This document shows positions 9,218-21,613 of a DNA stretch of 64,000 bases, piece after piece. Location of the stretch: assembly GCF_000177235.2 (NCBI RefSeq), contig NC_014829.1, forward strand, positions 3,658,001 to 3,722,000, given 5' to 3'. A model generated the notes under the pieces. The model ran no database searches and was not told where the DNA came from. It was given only the letters and a program-made list of their open reading frames with translations. Numbering within the stretch: position 1 is the first letter of the stretch; the number at the start of each line of letters is the position of its first letter. The position numbers were made by a program, and so were the translations under genes. This stretch comes from Evansella cellulosilytica DSM 2522. GTDB lineage: Bacteria; Bacillota; Bacilli; Bacillales; Salisediminibacteriaceae.

Positions 9218-10615
9218 TTACCCTATAGAGCCTTCCATCTCGAACTTGATGAGACGATTCATTTCAACCGCATATTCCATTGGGAGTTCTTTTGTAAATG
9301 GCTCAATGAATCCCATAACAATCATTTCAGTCGCTTCTTGCTCTGATACTCCACGACTCATTAAATAGAATAATTGTTCCTCAGACACTTTAGACACTGT
9401 TGCCTCGTGTTCAAGTGTAATATTGTTGTTTAATATCTCATTGTATGGAATTGTATCTGAAGTAGACTCGTTATCCATAATGAGTGTATCACATTCGATA
9501 TTTGCTTTAGAACCTTCAGAACGACGTCCAAAGTGACAAATACCACGATACGTTACTTTACCACCATGCTTTGAAATCGACTTAGACACGATTGTTGAAG
9601 AACAATCAGGTGCTAAGTGTGTCATTTTAGCTCCTGCATCTTGATGTTGTCCTTTACCAGCGATTGCAATAGATAACACATTACCACGTGCACCGCGACC
9701 CTTCATGACAACAGCAGGATACTTCATCGTTAATTTAGACCCAATATTTCCGTCAACCCATTCCATCGTTGCATTTTCTTCTGCAACTGCACGCTTCGTT
9801 ACTAAGTTAAATACGTTTGGCGCCCAGTTTTGAATTGTAGTATAACGGCAATATGCATTCTTTTTAACGATAATTTCTACAACCGCACTGTGAAGTGAAT
9901 TCGTTGTATAAACTGGTGCTGTACAACCTTCTACATAGTGCACAGAGCTATCTTCATCAGCAATAATCAACGTACGCTCAAATTGACCCATGTTTTCAGA
10001 GTTAATTCGGAAATAAGCTTGCAATGGTGTATCAACCTTAATTCCTTTTGGAACGTATATGAACGATCCACCAGACCAAACAGCTGAGTTTAAAGCAGAA
10101 AATTTGTTATCTGTTGGCGGAATTACAGTACCGAAGTGCTCTCTAAATACAGCTTCATTCTCTTTTAGCGCAGTGTCTGTGTCTTTAAACACAATTCCTT
10201 GCTCTTCAAGATCTTCTTTCATATTATGGTATACAACCTCAGACTCATATTGCGCAGATACACCGGCTAAATACTTTTGTTCTGCTTCTGGAATACCTAG
10301 CTTATCAAATGTGTTTTTAATCTCTTCAGGCACTTCATCCCATGATCTCTCTGACTTTTCCGATGGTTTAACATAATAAGTAATATCATCGAAATTTAAT
10401 TCAGACAAATCTCCGCCCCATTGTGGCATAGGCATTTTATAAAATTGTTCTAATGACTTCAAACGGAAATCTAACATCCATTTCGGCTCATCCTTCATAC
10501 GGGAAATTTCCTCGACGATTTCTTTCGTTAAGCCCTTTTTAGAGCGAAAAATCGAAACGTCTTTATCGGAAAAACCGTATTGATATTCACCGATCTCAGG
10601 CATTTTCTTTGCCAT
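9218..10615 (-). CDS. sufB: Fe-S cluster assembly scaffold SufB
   Basis: A 465-residue protein, the standard SufB length. With SufC and SufD it forms the SufBC2D scaffold on which Fe-S clusters are built in the cytoplasm. The C-terminal core is well conserved ([47 protein letters not shown]). It is the last gene of the minus-strand order sufC-sufD-sufS-sufU-sufB, which is the Gram-positive SUF arrangement. A gap of about 160 bases separates it from sufU, longer than any other gap in the operon. Confidence 0.97.
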   Translation of the reverse strand: MAKKMPEIGEYQYGFSDKDVSIFRSKKGLTKEIVEEISRMKDEPKWMLDFRLKSLEQFYKMPMPQWGGDLSELNFDDITYYVKPSEKSERSWDEVPEEIKNTFDKLGIPEAEQKYLAGVSAQYESEVVYHNMKEDLEEQGIVFKDTDTALKENEAVFREHFGTVIPPTDNKFSALNSAVWSGGSFIYVPKGIKVDTPLQAYFRINSENMGQFERTLIIADEDSSVHYVEGCTAPVYTTNSLHSAVVEIIVKKNAYCRYTTIQNWAPNVFNLVTKRAVAEENATMEWVDGNIGSKLTMKYPAVVMKGRGARGNVLSIAIAGKGQHQDAGAKMTHLAPDCSSTIVSKSISKHGGKVTYRGICHFGRRSEGSKANIECDTLIMDNESTSDTIPYNEILNNNITLEHEATVSKVSEEQLFYLMSRGVSEQEATEMIVMGFIEPFTKELPMEYAVEMNRLIKFEMEGSIG

Positions 10616-10776
10616 AATAAACCCTCCCTTAAAAAATTATAACACTCTTCCATGTACCCTTTTTAAACGTTTCTTAAAGCCATGAAGCTTGATAAAGGGA
10701 AGTCATACAATGGCTAAAAGATCTATACGTCTATTTTACACTACTAAGACAGTGAAAACCAAGTGATTGTCGCTAT

Positions 10777-13746
<2,970 letters not shown>

Positions 13747-13776
13747 CTTCATTCCTCCTCTTAAAAACCGTCGTTA

Positions 13777-14556
13777 TTATTGGCCTACCGTTTCGTCTTC
13801 AATACCTAATTCTTCTTTAATCCAGTCATATCCTTCCGCTTCCAATCTTTCAGCTAATTCAGGTCCACCTGATTTAACGATACGACCTTGCATCATAACA
13901 TGGACAAAGTCCGGAGTTATGTAATTAAGAAGGCGTTGATAGTGAGTAATAATAAGGCAACCAAAATCATCACTACGCATTTCATTAATACCTTTAGAAA
14001 CAACCTTTAGTGCATCAATATCTAAACCAGAATCAATTTCATCAAGAATAGCAATTTTTGGTTCAAGCATCATTAGCTGTAATATTTCATTACGCTTTTT
14101 TTCTCCACCAGAGAACCCTTCGTTTAAATAACGATGTTGGAATGATTCATCCATTTCTAACGTATTCATTTTTTCATCCATTTGACGAATAAATTTCATA
14201 AGAGAAATTTCGTCTCCCTCTTCACGGTTAGCATTAATAGCACTACGAACAAAATCTGCATTCGTAACACCACTAACTTCACTTGGATATTGCATCGCTA
14301 AGAAAAGTCCTGCACGTGCACGCTCGTCAACTTCCATTTCAAAAAGGTCTTCTCCATTAAAAGTTGCGTTCCCTTGCGTTACTTCATATTTAGGGTGTCC
14401 CATTAAGGCAGAGGCTAAAGTTGATTTACCAGTTCCGTTCGGACCCATAATTGCATGAATTTCTCCACCTTTAACTTCGATTCCAAACCCTTTCAAAATT
14501 TCTTTATCTTCAATTGATACATGAAGATCTTCTACTTTTAAGCTTGGCTTAGTCAT
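13777..14556 (-). CDS. sufC: Fe-S cluster assembly ATPase SufC
   Basis: About 259 residues. The frame opens at 14571, but that ATG contains the ribosome binding site (ATGGAGG) of the better-placed ATG at 14556. Walker A is GPNGTGKST, the signature segment is FSGGEKKRNE, Walker B is IAILDEIDSGLD, and the switch histidine is in IITHYQRLL. It is an ABC-type ATPase that drives conformational change in SufBD. It is the first gene of the suf operon. Confidence 0.97.
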   Translation of the reverse strand: MTKPSLKVEDLHVSIEDKEILKGFGIEVKGGEIHAIMGPNGTGKSTLASALMGHPKYEVTQGNATFNGEDLFEMEVDERARAGLFLAMQYPSEVSGVTNADFVRSAINANREEGDEISLMKFIRQMDEKMNTLEMDESFQHRYLNEGFSGGEKKRNEILQLMMLEPKIAILDEIDSGLDIDALKVVSKGINEMRSDDFGCLIITHYQRLLNYITPDFVHVMMQGRIVKSGGPELAERLEAEGYDWIKEELGIEDETVGQ

Positions 14557-14669
14557 TTTCCATACCTCCATTTATTTTACGTAATTGAATGAAAAGAAAT
14601 AACTCCATTATGAGTCTTCTCTTTTATTTTCGTACCAGTATGATACTTAAAAAGCTTAAGACTAAGAAA

Positions 14670-14684
14670 TTAATATCATTCTCA
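14670..14684. promoter_or_regulatory. possible Fur-like box near the suf promoter
   Basis: The 7-1-7 comparison gives TTAATAT-C-ATTCTCA; the right half agrees well with the Fur half-site, the left only partly. It lies about 115 bases upstream of sufC. It is a weak candidate. Confidence 0.25.
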
Positions 14685-14910
14685 ATCTATTCTCATTACA
14701 ATCTTATATCAAATGCAAAACCAGTTCAAGGAAAAGGAACCTATTCACAATTTAATTTTTTTACTTATTCTACACTTTTTTATGAACAACTTATGTATTT
14801 TCCCAATAATTCTTTGTTTTTATTCACAAATTTTTCAATTTTGCGTATTCAGCCTACTTGACATTACAGCTATATTTTTCACTAAATCTCATTAATTATG
14901 AATGAGCAAG

Positions 14911-14966
14911 TGTTTATCATTCTCATCGAAATGATAATTTGTAACTCTAATTGAGAATGAATATCG
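14911..14966. promoter_or_regulatory. pair of Fur-box-like sequences
   Basis: TGTTTAT-C-ATTCTCA (14911-14925) and TGAGAAT-G-AATATCG (14952-14966) each match the Bacillus 7-1-7 Fur consensus at about 11 to 12 of 14 positions. A dyad TTATCATT/AATGATAA (14914-14937) overlaps the first. They lie about 350 to 400 bases before sufC and about 150 bases from the small ORF at 15110-15298, so the target is unclear. Confidence 0.4.
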
Positions 14967-15064
14967 TTTACATTTAGGAGAGAAGTTGTCCATAATGAGT
15001 GATATATGAAAACACGGTGTCTCCTAATAATACACTAACTAGACTCACCGTACATTTGCATAAA

Positions 15065-15103
15065 GAGAGACCCAAAAGGTATTTTATAACCTTTTGAGTC
15101 TCT
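15065..15103 (-). terminator. hairpin terminator after the 15110 small ORF
   Basis: GAGAGAC-CC-AAAAGGT pairs with ACCTTTTGAGTCTCTC around a 7-base loop. On the minus strand it is followed by CTTTATGC, a weak T-run. It sits directly after the stop codon at 15110. Confidence 0.5.
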
Positions 15104-15109
15104 CACGTT

Positions 15110-15298
15110 TTATTTATGAACTTGACGTTGGAATTCCGCGACAATGGATATAGACTGATGATGATCCTTTTCTCGCTGCTCTTCCACTTCCATTCGGTTC
15201 TCCAACTTACGATTGTATTCTGCATAACCGATTCCGTGAGATTGTTGCATCGCTTTTTCCATCTCAGTAGTATGTTTCGCTTGAATCTGATGGATAAT
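15110..15298 (-). CDS. small hypothetical protein, possible ATT start
   Basis: A Glu/Gln-rich frame of 62 codons ends at 15110. No ATG, GTG or TTG opens it before an internal ATG at 15262 (50 residues). GAAAGGAAAGTGATT, close to a full anti-Shine-Dalgarno match, lies 9 bases before an in-frame ATT at 15298 and directly after an in-frame TGA. Either the gene starts at ATT (rare, known for infC), or an ATG was mutated. The peptide (YAEYNRKLENRMEVEEQ) looks like a soluble helix; no family was recognised. A hairpin follows the stop. Confidence 0.4.
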   Translation of the reverse strand: MIHQIQAKHTTEMEKAMQQSHGIGYAEYNRKLENRMEVEEQREKDHHQSISIVAEFQRQVHK

Positions 15299-15519
15299 AA
15301 ATCACTTTCCTTTCAAATGTTTTTGAGGTAATCTTACTTAATTCTTATATTACCTCTGCTTTCTTTCACATATTTAATGGTAACACTTGAAAGAAAATGT
15401 GCCAAAAGGAGTTTTATGTCATAAAATATAACGTGAACGTATAATATAATCTGACATCGAACTACCAAACTCTTTTCTACATATCCACCAATATTCTCTT
15501 TTATACTTTCATTTTGAAA

Positions 15520-15885
15520 CTAATGTGCCTGTCCTCCAAACTCTTGAAGGCATTCTTCAACTAAAGTAACTGCATTACTCATTGCAGCACCACCACCAAA
15601 TGCTGCAGTTACGCCTACTGCCTCAAGTATTTCTTCCTTACTACACCCATGATCAATGCAACCCTTCATATGGTATATAATGCAATATTCGTCTTGACTA
15701 TAAATGCCTATACCTAGGGCAATTAATTGCTTCTCTTTTTGTGAAAGGGCTCCTTCCTTAAAACACGCCTCCGTAAATTCGTTAAATTTACCAGCAATAT
15801 CAGGCATTTGCTTAGTAAATATACCAATTCCTTCCTTATAATGATGCAATGCTTCTTGAATTGAACCCTCGTATTGATTTTCCAT
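15520..15885 (-). CDS. yurZ: carboxymuconolactone decarboxylase / AhpD-like family protein YurZ
   Basis: About 121 residues from an ATG at 15885, which has GAAGGAG 8 bases upstream; an in-frame start at 15927 is less likely. The family motif is visible as [20 protein letters not shown] with the cysteine and histidine of the CMD/AhpD active site, then [14 protein letters not shown]. Relatives are small peroxidase-like or decarboxylase-like helical proteins; the reaction here is unknown. The position between suf and the methionine transporter matches B. subtilis yurZ. Confidence 0.82.
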   Translation of the reverse strand: MENQYEGSIQEALHHYKEGIGIFTKQMPDIAGKFNEFTEACFKEGALSQKEKQLIALGIGIYSQDEYCIIYHMKGCIDHGCSKEEILEAVGVTAAFGGGAAMSNAVTLVEECLQEFGGQAH

Positions 15886-15967
15886 ACTTCCCGCTCCTTC
15901 AAAATGATTTCGATCATAAACAATCATAGTATGAGTTATATGAAGGAAAGATATTATGGAAGGTTTT

Positions 15968-16055
15968 AGTCTTTTCTTAGAAGCAGTGGAATTTCGCCGT
16001 AGCTCTTAAAGTACTAGTGAGTAGTCTTCTCGCTACTACCCATGGCATCGGCACC
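15968..16055 (+). repeat. dispersed imperfect palindrome, copy A (right arm decayed)
   Basis: Begins AGTCTTTTCTTAGAAGCAG and contains GTGGAATTTCGCCGT and the inner arm AGTACTAGTGAG shared with the copies at 33669, 39608 and 60883. The outer right arm has diverged. It lies downstream of metQ. Confidence 0.75.
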
Positions 16056-16120
16056 TCTTTTTTATATGATTTTGCTCTTAAAATGAGAAAAACTCCATCC
16101 CCTAAGCTAATACATCTATA

Positions 16121-16162
16121 AAAAAGGTGACTCAGTAGGTAAAATTTACCTTTTGAGTCACC
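16121..16162 (-). terminator. metNPQ operon terminator
   Basis: GGTGACTCA-GT-AGGTAAA pairs with TTTACCTTTTGAGTCACC. The minus strand continues with TTTTTT. It begins 8 bases after the metQ stop. Confidence 0.9.
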
Positions 16163-16169
16163 AGCATAC

Positions 16170-17060
16170 TTATTCAGCAGGTACTACTGCACCATCATAA
16201 GTTTCTAAAATAAAGTTTTTAACATCCTCAGAACGAAGTACTTGTAATAATGTAGTGATACGCTCGTCATTTTCATCTCCACTACGTACAGCAATAACGT
16301 TTACGTATGGGTTATCTTGGTCACCAGACTCAAGTGCAATTGCGTCTTCAACAGGATTTAAACCAGCATCTAAAGCGTAGTTAGAATTAATTAAAATTGC
16401 GTCACCTTCATTGTGCTCATAAGCAGTTGGTAATAATGCTGCTTCGACATTAGCTAAAAACTCAAAGTTTTTTGGATTCTCTACAATATCATCTAGAGAT
16501 GCACCAATACCTGCACCTTCTGCTAATGTAATTAATCCATGATCCTCAAGCATCATTAAAATTCTACCATGATCAGCAACTGAATCACTTAAAATAAATT
16601 GCGCTCCCTCAGGTAGTTCATCTAAGCTGCCATAATCTTGAGAATAAACACCAATTGGTTCAATATGAATGCCACCAGCATTAACAAAGTCATAGCCTTG
16701 TTCTTCAATTTGCATCTCTAAGTAAGGAATGTGTTGGAAATAGTTAGCGTCTAATTCACCAGCATCTAACGCTTCGTTTGGTAAAACATAATCGTTAAAT
16801 GTAACAATCTCTAAATCAATTCCCTCTTCTACTAGTAGTGGCTTTACAAATTCTAACACCTCTGCATGTGGAACATTAGTCGCCCCTATAACTAATGATA
16901 CTAATTCTTCAGTAGTTGCATCATCTTCTGTTGTTTCTTCTACTTCTCCAGCATCAGCAGTACCTTGCTCATCAGTTGTTTCATCTTCTCCAGTACCACA
17001 AGCTGCTAAAATACTTAACGAAAGACCAAATGCAGTAATTAATTTAACTAATTTTTTCAT
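16170..17060 (-). CDS. metQ: methionine ABC transporter substrate-binding lipoprotein MetQ
   Basis: A 296-residue NlpA/MetQ-family lipoprotein. The lipobox is LSILAACGTGE with the lipid-modified Cys at about residue 21, followed by an acidic linker (EVEETTEDDATTEE). The binding domain carries VIGATNVPHAEVLEF and NYFQHIPYLE. It captures methionine outside the membrane for the MetP/MetN importer. It is the last gene of an S-box-controlled operon and is 22 bases after metP. Confidence 0.95.
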   Translation of the reverse strand: MKKLVKLITAFGLSLSILAACGTGEDETTDEQGTADAGEVEETTEDDATTEELVSLVIGATNVPHAEVLEFVKPLLVEEGIDLEIVTFNDYVLPNEALDAGELDANYFQHIPYLEMQIEEQGYDFVNAGGIHIEPIGVYSQDYGSLDELPEGAQFILSDSVADHGRILMMLEDHGLITLAEGAGIGASLDDIVENPKNFEFLANVEAALLPTAYEHNEGDAILINSNYALDAGLNPVEDAIALESGDQDNPYVNVIAVRSGDENDERITTLLQVLRSEDVKNFILETYDGAVVPAE

Positions 17061-17082
17061 CTAAATTTACCCCCAATTATTT

Positions 17083-17769
17083 TTATCTTTTATCTAATCT
17101 ATTGGTTAAACGATCGCCGATAAATTGAATAATAAAGACGATCAGTAACACAATCAATGTTGCCATCAGCGTAATGTCGGTATTTCGTCGTTGGAAACCA
17201 TCTCTAAACGCTAAATCACCTAATCCACCAGCACCTATGACCCCAGCCATTGCTGTATAACCTACTAATGCGATGGCAGTGACTGTCAAGCCTGATACTA
17301 ATGCTGGCATTGATTCTGGCAATAATACTTTAAAGATAATTTGTCTATTACTAGCGCCCATTGCCTTTGATGCTTCAATCACCCCCTTATCAATTTCTCT
17401 TAGTGCAATTTCTACCATACGAGCGTAAAACGGTGCTGCCCCTATAATTAATGCTGGTAGTGCAGCGGAAGGACCTAACATCGTTCCTACAATGATTCTC
17501 GTAAATGGAATTAGCAAGACGATCAGTATAATAAAAGGAATCGACCGAAAGACATTGACATATGCCGAAATAACACCTTGAATAATTCTGTTCTCCCATA
17601 GGTTACCTTTATCTGTTAAAAAGAGAAGTAAACCTAGTAATATCCCAAATAGAAATGTAAACAGCAGTGAGTATGATGTCATATAAATCGTTTCTTTTGT
17701 CGCATCCCACATGTTGGGCCATTTTACATTTTCAAATAATAAAATATTATAGATCGTTCCTATATTCAT
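17083..17769 (-). CDS. metP: methionine ABC transporter permease MetP (MetI type)
   Basis: A 228-residue permease with five hydrophobic segments. The EAA loop that docks the ATPase is EASKAMGASNRQIIFKVLLP. It overlaps metN by four bases (ATGA). It forms the membrane channel for methionine uptake. Confidence 0.95.
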   Translation of the reverse strand: MNIGTIYNILLFENVKWPNMWDATKETIYMTSYSLLFTFLFGILLGLLLFLTDKGNLWENRIIQGVISAYVNVFRSIPFIILIVLLIPFTRIIVGTMLGPSAALPALIIGAAPFYARMVEIALREIDKGVIEASKAMGASNRQIIFKVLLPESMPALVSGLTVTAIALVGYTAMAGVIGAGGLGDLAFRDGFQRRNTDITLMATLIVLLIVFIIQFIGDRLTNRLDKR

Positions 17770-18788
17770 GGATGGATCACCTCCACTTGTACCTTTTGCT
17801 CACGGATATAAGCAATTACTCTCTCTAACTCACTAGCCTCACCGTCTACATTAATGAAAAGCGATCCATAGGGTCCATTTTGAGTTTGACTAATCTTCCC
17901 TTGTAAAATATTTACCGTAACATCAAATGTACGAATGATATTTGTAATTAAAGGCTTTTCTGCTTCTCTTCCAACAAAAGTTAACTGCAAAACATGACCG
18001 ATATCTTCTTCCTCTAATAGATGTCTAATTGCTTCTTCAGTTTCTTCCGGTTCAGTCACTTGCTTCACAAACTCTTTTGTCATTTCTTGTTTTGGATGCT
18101 TGAAAACTTCTAAAACATTCCCTTGTTCTACTATTTTTCCTTGCTCCATTACAGCAACTCTATGACATATTTTTCTTATAACATGCATCTCGTGTGTAAT
18201 TAAAACAACAGTAAGACCAAGCTTTTTATTTATATCTACTAGTAGTTCCAAGATAGAATCAGTTGTTTTTGGGTCTAACGCCGAAGTTGCCTCATCACAT
18301 AACAACACCTTCGGGTTATTTGCAAGTGCTCTTGCTATACCAACTCTTTGTTTTTGTCCACCACTTAACTGTGAGGGGTATGAACCTCCACGTCCTTCAA
18401 GTCCAACTAAACGAATTAGCTCCTCAACCCGCTCATCACGTTCCGTTTTTGGTACTCCTTTAATTTCTAACGGAAAAGAGATATTTTCTTTTACTGTTCG
18501 AGACCAAAGTAAGTTAAAGTGTTGAAATATCATTCCTATTTCTTGACGTGCCGCTCTAAGTTTTTTACTTGAAAGCTTGTTCATCGTCTTCCCTGCTATC
18601 GTTACTTCACCAGAGCTTGGGGTTTCAAGCATATTTAACAATCTTATTAGTGTACTTTTGCCGGCCCCACTATATCCGATGATCCCGAAAATCTCACCTT
18701 CATCAATTGTTAAATTTATTTCATCGACAGCGGTGACTTTCCCATCACGAGTATTAAATGTTTTCACAAGATTCGATAACGAAATCAT
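17766..18788 (-). CDS. metN: methionine ABC transporter ATP-binding protein MetN
   Basis: A 340-residue ATPase. Walker A is GYSGAGKST, the signature is LSGGQKQRVGIARAL, Walker B is VLLCDEATSALDP, and the switch His is in LITHEMHV. The C-terminal 75 residues form the NIL (ACT-like) domain that senses methionine in this family. It is the first gene of the operon and follows an S-box leader. Confidence 0.96.
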   Translation of the reverse strand: MISLSNLVKTFNTRDGKVTAVDEINLTIDEGEIFGIIGYSGAGKSTLIRLLNMLETPSSGEVTIAGKTMNKLSSKKLRAARQEIGMIFQHFNLLWSRTVKENISFPLEIKGVPKTERDERVEELIRLVGLEGRGGSYPSQLSGGQKQRVGIARALANNPKVLLCDEATSALDPKTTDSILELLVDINKKLGLTVVLITHEMHVIRKICHRVAVMEQGKIVEQGNVLEVFKHPKQEMTKEFVKQVTEPEETEEAIRHLLEEEDIGHVLQLTFVGREAEKPLITNIIRTFDVTVNILQGKISQTQNGPYGSLFINVDGEASELERVIAYIREQKVQVEVIHP

Positions 18789-18941
18789 CTTCTTTGCCCC
18801 CTCTTTGGTTCTTTTAAAACTAGTTTTTTTTGTGTTGGCTCACTATAAGCCTTATAATCTATTATCCCTATACGCATAGTGCGGATTGTATATAGTAGAA
18901 TGTTAGAATTTTATTATTATCTCAAGAAATTGTATTTTAAT

Positions 18942-18987
18942 AAAACAAAAACCTTTCTGCTCTCACGAAAGATAAGCAGAAAGGTTT
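18942..18987 (-). terminator. regulated terminator of the metNPQ S-box leader
   Basis: AAACCTTTCTGCT (from 18948) pairs perfectly with AGCAGAAAGGTTT (18975-18987), then a T-rich run on the minus strand. It is placed between the SAM aptamer and metN, as expected for a transcriptional off switch. Confidence 0.92.
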
Positions 18988-19002
18988 CTCTATTATGAAA
19001 CC

Positions 19003-19113
19003 TACCCCTCATCTATCAAAGCATCACACTTTGCAGGAATTGGCACCTTTTCCAAGTCACCTTGGTGGTTGCCGGGCTTCATCGGGCCAGTCCCTCCGCC
19101 TCTCTGGATAAGA
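19003..19113 (-). ncRNA. SAM-I (S-box) riboswitch before metN
   Basis: On the minus strand the conserved S-box elements appear in order: CTTATCCAGAGAGG, GGAGGGACTGGCCCGATGAA, CCCGGCAACC, GGTGCCAATTCCTGC, and GATGAG. SAM binding favours the downstream terminator and shuts off the methionine importer when SAM is plentiful. Confidence 0.97.
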
Positions 19114-19190
19114 AAGTATTATTATTTTAGTAAATTAACATCGCTCTTGTGGAATCATATCACGGCTATAAAAAGAATGTCAATTATTTT

Positions 19191-19529
19191 TTACCGGAAA
19201 TTTTTACTTAAGTAAAGGAGTGACTCTAGCAATAAAAGATCCTTCAGCTGACCACTAACTCCTAACTCACCTCTTTTTTTCATAGAGATGAGGAAGTCTT
19301 CTCCTTGTAGCAATAGCCTAAGTGATTCAATATCACCTTCAATGATGACATCCCCAACTGTATCTTTCACAGACTCAATGTCTATGTTCTGTCCATTAAA
19401 ACGAACGATCCATTGCTCCTCGTCACAAATAAAACAAACATTTATGAATGCTTTATCTACTAGTTCATTCATATGAATTGACTTTCGAATTCGATTGACC
19501 GACGCTAAGAGAAGCTCATGCATCATCAT
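19191..19529 (-). CDS. yusD: SCP2 sterol-binding-like domain protein YusD
   Basis: A 112-residue protein with the SCP2-like pattern: a strand pair around WIVRFNGQNIDIE, then GDVIIEGDIESLRLLLQGEDFL. Family members bind lipophilic ligands, but the role of YusD is unknown. Its place just upstream of metN's leader matches B. subtilis. The best start among MMMHE is uncertain by one or two codons. Confidence 0.75.
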   Translation of the reverse strand: MMMHELLLASVNRIRKSIHMNELVDKAFINVCFICDEEQWIVRFNGQNIDIESVKDTVGDVIIEGDIESLRLLLQGEDFLISMKKRGELGVSGQLKDLLLLESLLYLSKNFR

Positions 19530-19593
19530 CCCGCCCTTACTAAGGTTATACCTAATTGAGGTATTCTCCTTTTAAGGACAATTTCCCTTTTTT

Positions 19594-20871
19594 TTATCCG
19601 ACATTTTCTATTTGTTTCTCTTTTTTATGCGGAATTTGTTTTCTAAAAACAAAGAAGAAGTAAAGCGTACCTGCTAAATAAAGAACACCAGTAATCGAAA
19701 ATACGATTGCATAACCTGAATAAGCACCGTAAACCATCACAATTGTTGTAGAGACTGGTCCCATCACTGCCCATCCTAGCTGGAATACTGCTTGACCTAC
19801 CGAATTTGCTAATCCTTTAATTGAGTCATCAACACTTCGCATCATAAGTGACATTTGAATGGGATTACCTGCGTTCATTAATGCTTGCCTAAATAAAAAA
19901 CCAAATACTGCCCAATAAATATTTTGTGTATAGGCAGTGAGAAGAAGAAATGGAATGGATAATAGTTGTAAAATAACAACTGCTTTAACTTCTCCAACCT
20001 TATTCACGACTGCTGGACCTATAAGAAGAGCGACTGCTGTCATTGCTTGACCTGCAGATATGATAATCCCTACGAGTGAATGAGAGATTTCAAATCTATC
20101 TACGAAATATAGATTCAAGTATGGAATGACAAGTCCTGATCCGAAGCCAATCAGTATTTGTGCGATAGCAAATAAAATAATAATTTTAAATCCAGCCCGG
20201 TGTGTTTTAAATAAACTTTTAAAAGAACGATCTTGTACTGTTTGCGATGTTAGCTTTTTCTCTTCCTTTATTTTCAAGAAAGATGGTAAAGCTAGCACGA
20301 CAAATCCAACACCAATCAGTAACGTCAAACGTATACTCCATAATGCATCAAAGCCTAAAATCAAATGAAAGAAGTCACTTAATGTACCACCCAATGTATT
20401 TCCTATGACGTTCACAACCATAATTATCGCAAAGTTAAAACTAAATAAGTGAACGCGTTGTTTTTCAGTTGAATTTTCAGCTAGCAACGGAATAGAGGAA
20501 ACTTGAATAAATGCCATAAAAATACCTGTCATAAATGCCGTTCCTAAAAGTAGTATCTCAACGGAAAGAACAGCTCTAAGTAATAAGCTTAAAGCCGCAA
20601 AGATACCACCAATATAAATGAGCTTTTTTCTTCCAACCCGATCACTTAAAATTCCTGCTGGCAATAGTAACAGTGCTGTAGCGATAGATTGCATTGCAAT
20701 AACTGAACCGTTCGTTTGGTCACTATATCCTAACTCACGAATGTAATAATTGTAAATGATCATAAAAATTCCCATGCCTATATGTGCAAATATAGAGCCA
20801 GTGAGAAATAAACGTACGTTGCGATTGTATCCCTTGAATTGATTTGACCAATCGCCTACGAATTTTGTCAT
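19594..20871 (-). CDS. MFS transporter
   Basis: A 425-residue membrane protein with about 12 hydrophobic segments. The MFS loop 2-3 motif is GILSDRVGRKKLIYIGG, and a long basic central loop (KIKEEKKLTSQ) separates the halves. The substrate is unknown; drug or sugar efflux are both possible. It occupies the place where yusE-yusF lie in B. subtilis. Confidence 0.85.
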   Translation of the reverse strand: MTKFVGDWSNQFKGYNRNVRLFLTGSIFAHIGMGIFMIIYNYYIRELGYSDQTNGSVIAMQSIATALLLLPAGILSDRVGRKKLIYIGGIFAALSLLLRAVLSVEILLLGTAFMTGIFMAFIQVSSIPLLAENSTEKQRVHLFSFNFAIIMVVNVIGNTLGGTLSDFFHLILGFDALWSIRLTLLIGVGFVVLALPSFLKIKEEKKLTSQTVQDRSFKSLFKTHRAGFKIIILFAIAQILIGFGSGLVIPYLNLYFVDRFEISHSLVGIIISAGQAMTAVALLIGPAVVNKVGEVKAVVILQLLSIPFLLLTAYTQNIYWAVFGFLFRQALMNAGNPIQMSLMMRSVDDSIKGLANSVGQAVFQLGWAVMGPVSTTIVMVYGAYSGYAIVFSITGVLYLAGTLYFFFVFRKQIPHKKEKQIENVG

Positions 20872-21492
20872 GAAATTTCCTGCCTTCCACCTCTTAAAGT
20901 CAAAATATTTAGGTTACTTCGAGTCTCTAAATATATACTTATCATAGCCGATGGAAGAAAATTTGAAAAGATATTATTTTAATATTTACATGGATAATAC
21001 TGTGAATGTTACTTAGGAAATAATAAAAGTGGCTGACTTAAAAGGTGAAAATTCGAAGAGCACTGAAAAAGTAAAAAACATGATTGTATCCTGTATTAAT
21101 ATTCATAAGCCATAATTTAAGGACGAATTGATGATCCTGGAGCAAGCGAGGTAACTGTCTCTTCCTCTACGCGCATATGCTTTGGAGCGTATCCGTAACT
21201 GTATGAGCATATAGAGAAATAACAAAAGAGAAAAAATGCTGATGGAGCAGCGTCGAGACAACTCGAAGCTTCATCAAAGAAGCGTCGCTCTTCCTGTGGA
21301 AAAGTAAGTCAGGGTGAGACACTGCAGAGCGAGGCTCGAAGCGGCTTGCCGACTCTCTACGAAAAAGCGAATTTGTGCAGGTCTCATCAACTTTTATATT
21401 CAAATGACCTTATATTTATTAGCCTCCCCTTTCAATCTAGGACTTTTTAAGTGCCATTGTGTTCTTTCACTTTTTCAGTGTTCCTTAGCAAT

Positions 21493-21568
21493 GTATGTAG
21501 CCGTTGCAATCGTTAAAAAGCCTGATAGGAGTGAGTTTCTCCTATCAGGCGAGTGTAGCCATTGCAAT
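21493..21568. repeat. direct repeats TGTAGCCRTTGCAAT flanking the yusG terminator
   Basis: TGTAGCC-G-TTGCAAT near 21496 and TGTAGCC-A-TTGCAAT near 21554 flank a 12-bp perfect hairpin. A similar GTGTAGCCATTGC follows another long hairpin at 53723-53754, so the combination recurs in the window. Confidence 0.55.
21515..21550 (-). terminator. terminator downstream of yusG
   Basis: GCCTGATAGGAG (21520-21531) pairs perfectly with CTCCTATCAGGC (21539-21550). The minus strand continues TTTTTAACG. It is about 140 bases after yusG. Confidence 0.85.
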
Positions 21569-21579
21569 ACAATTAATAG

Positions 21580-21613
21580 GCACTGAAAAGTTGCTTTTTA
21601 CTTTTTCAGTGGC
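21580..21613. repeat. GGCACTGAAAAGT palindrome
   Basis: GGCACTGAAAAGT pairs with ACTTTTTCAGTGGCC around about 8 bases. Same family as 29847-29885 and 30591-30628. Confidence 0.7.

Larger units (their letters stand above)
14557..15109. other. suf upstream region with Fur-box-like sequences
   Basis: About 550 AT-rich bases before sufC. It holds three Fur-like motifs (see 14670-14684, 14911-14925, 14952-14966) and a hairpin at 15065-15103. The plus-strand frames here are low-complexity Phe/Leu/Ser translations without ribosome binding sites and are not called. Confidence 0.5.

Noticed and set aside
14589-14895. Plus-strand frames of 60 to 90 residues upstream of sufC
   Set aside because: AT-rich translations dominated by Phe, Leu, Ser and Tyr, two overlapping frames in the same place and no ribosome binding site.
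21167-21586. Short frames on both strands between the MFS gene and yusG
   Set aside because: The region is made of repeat arms and hairpins, and the frames have no start signals.
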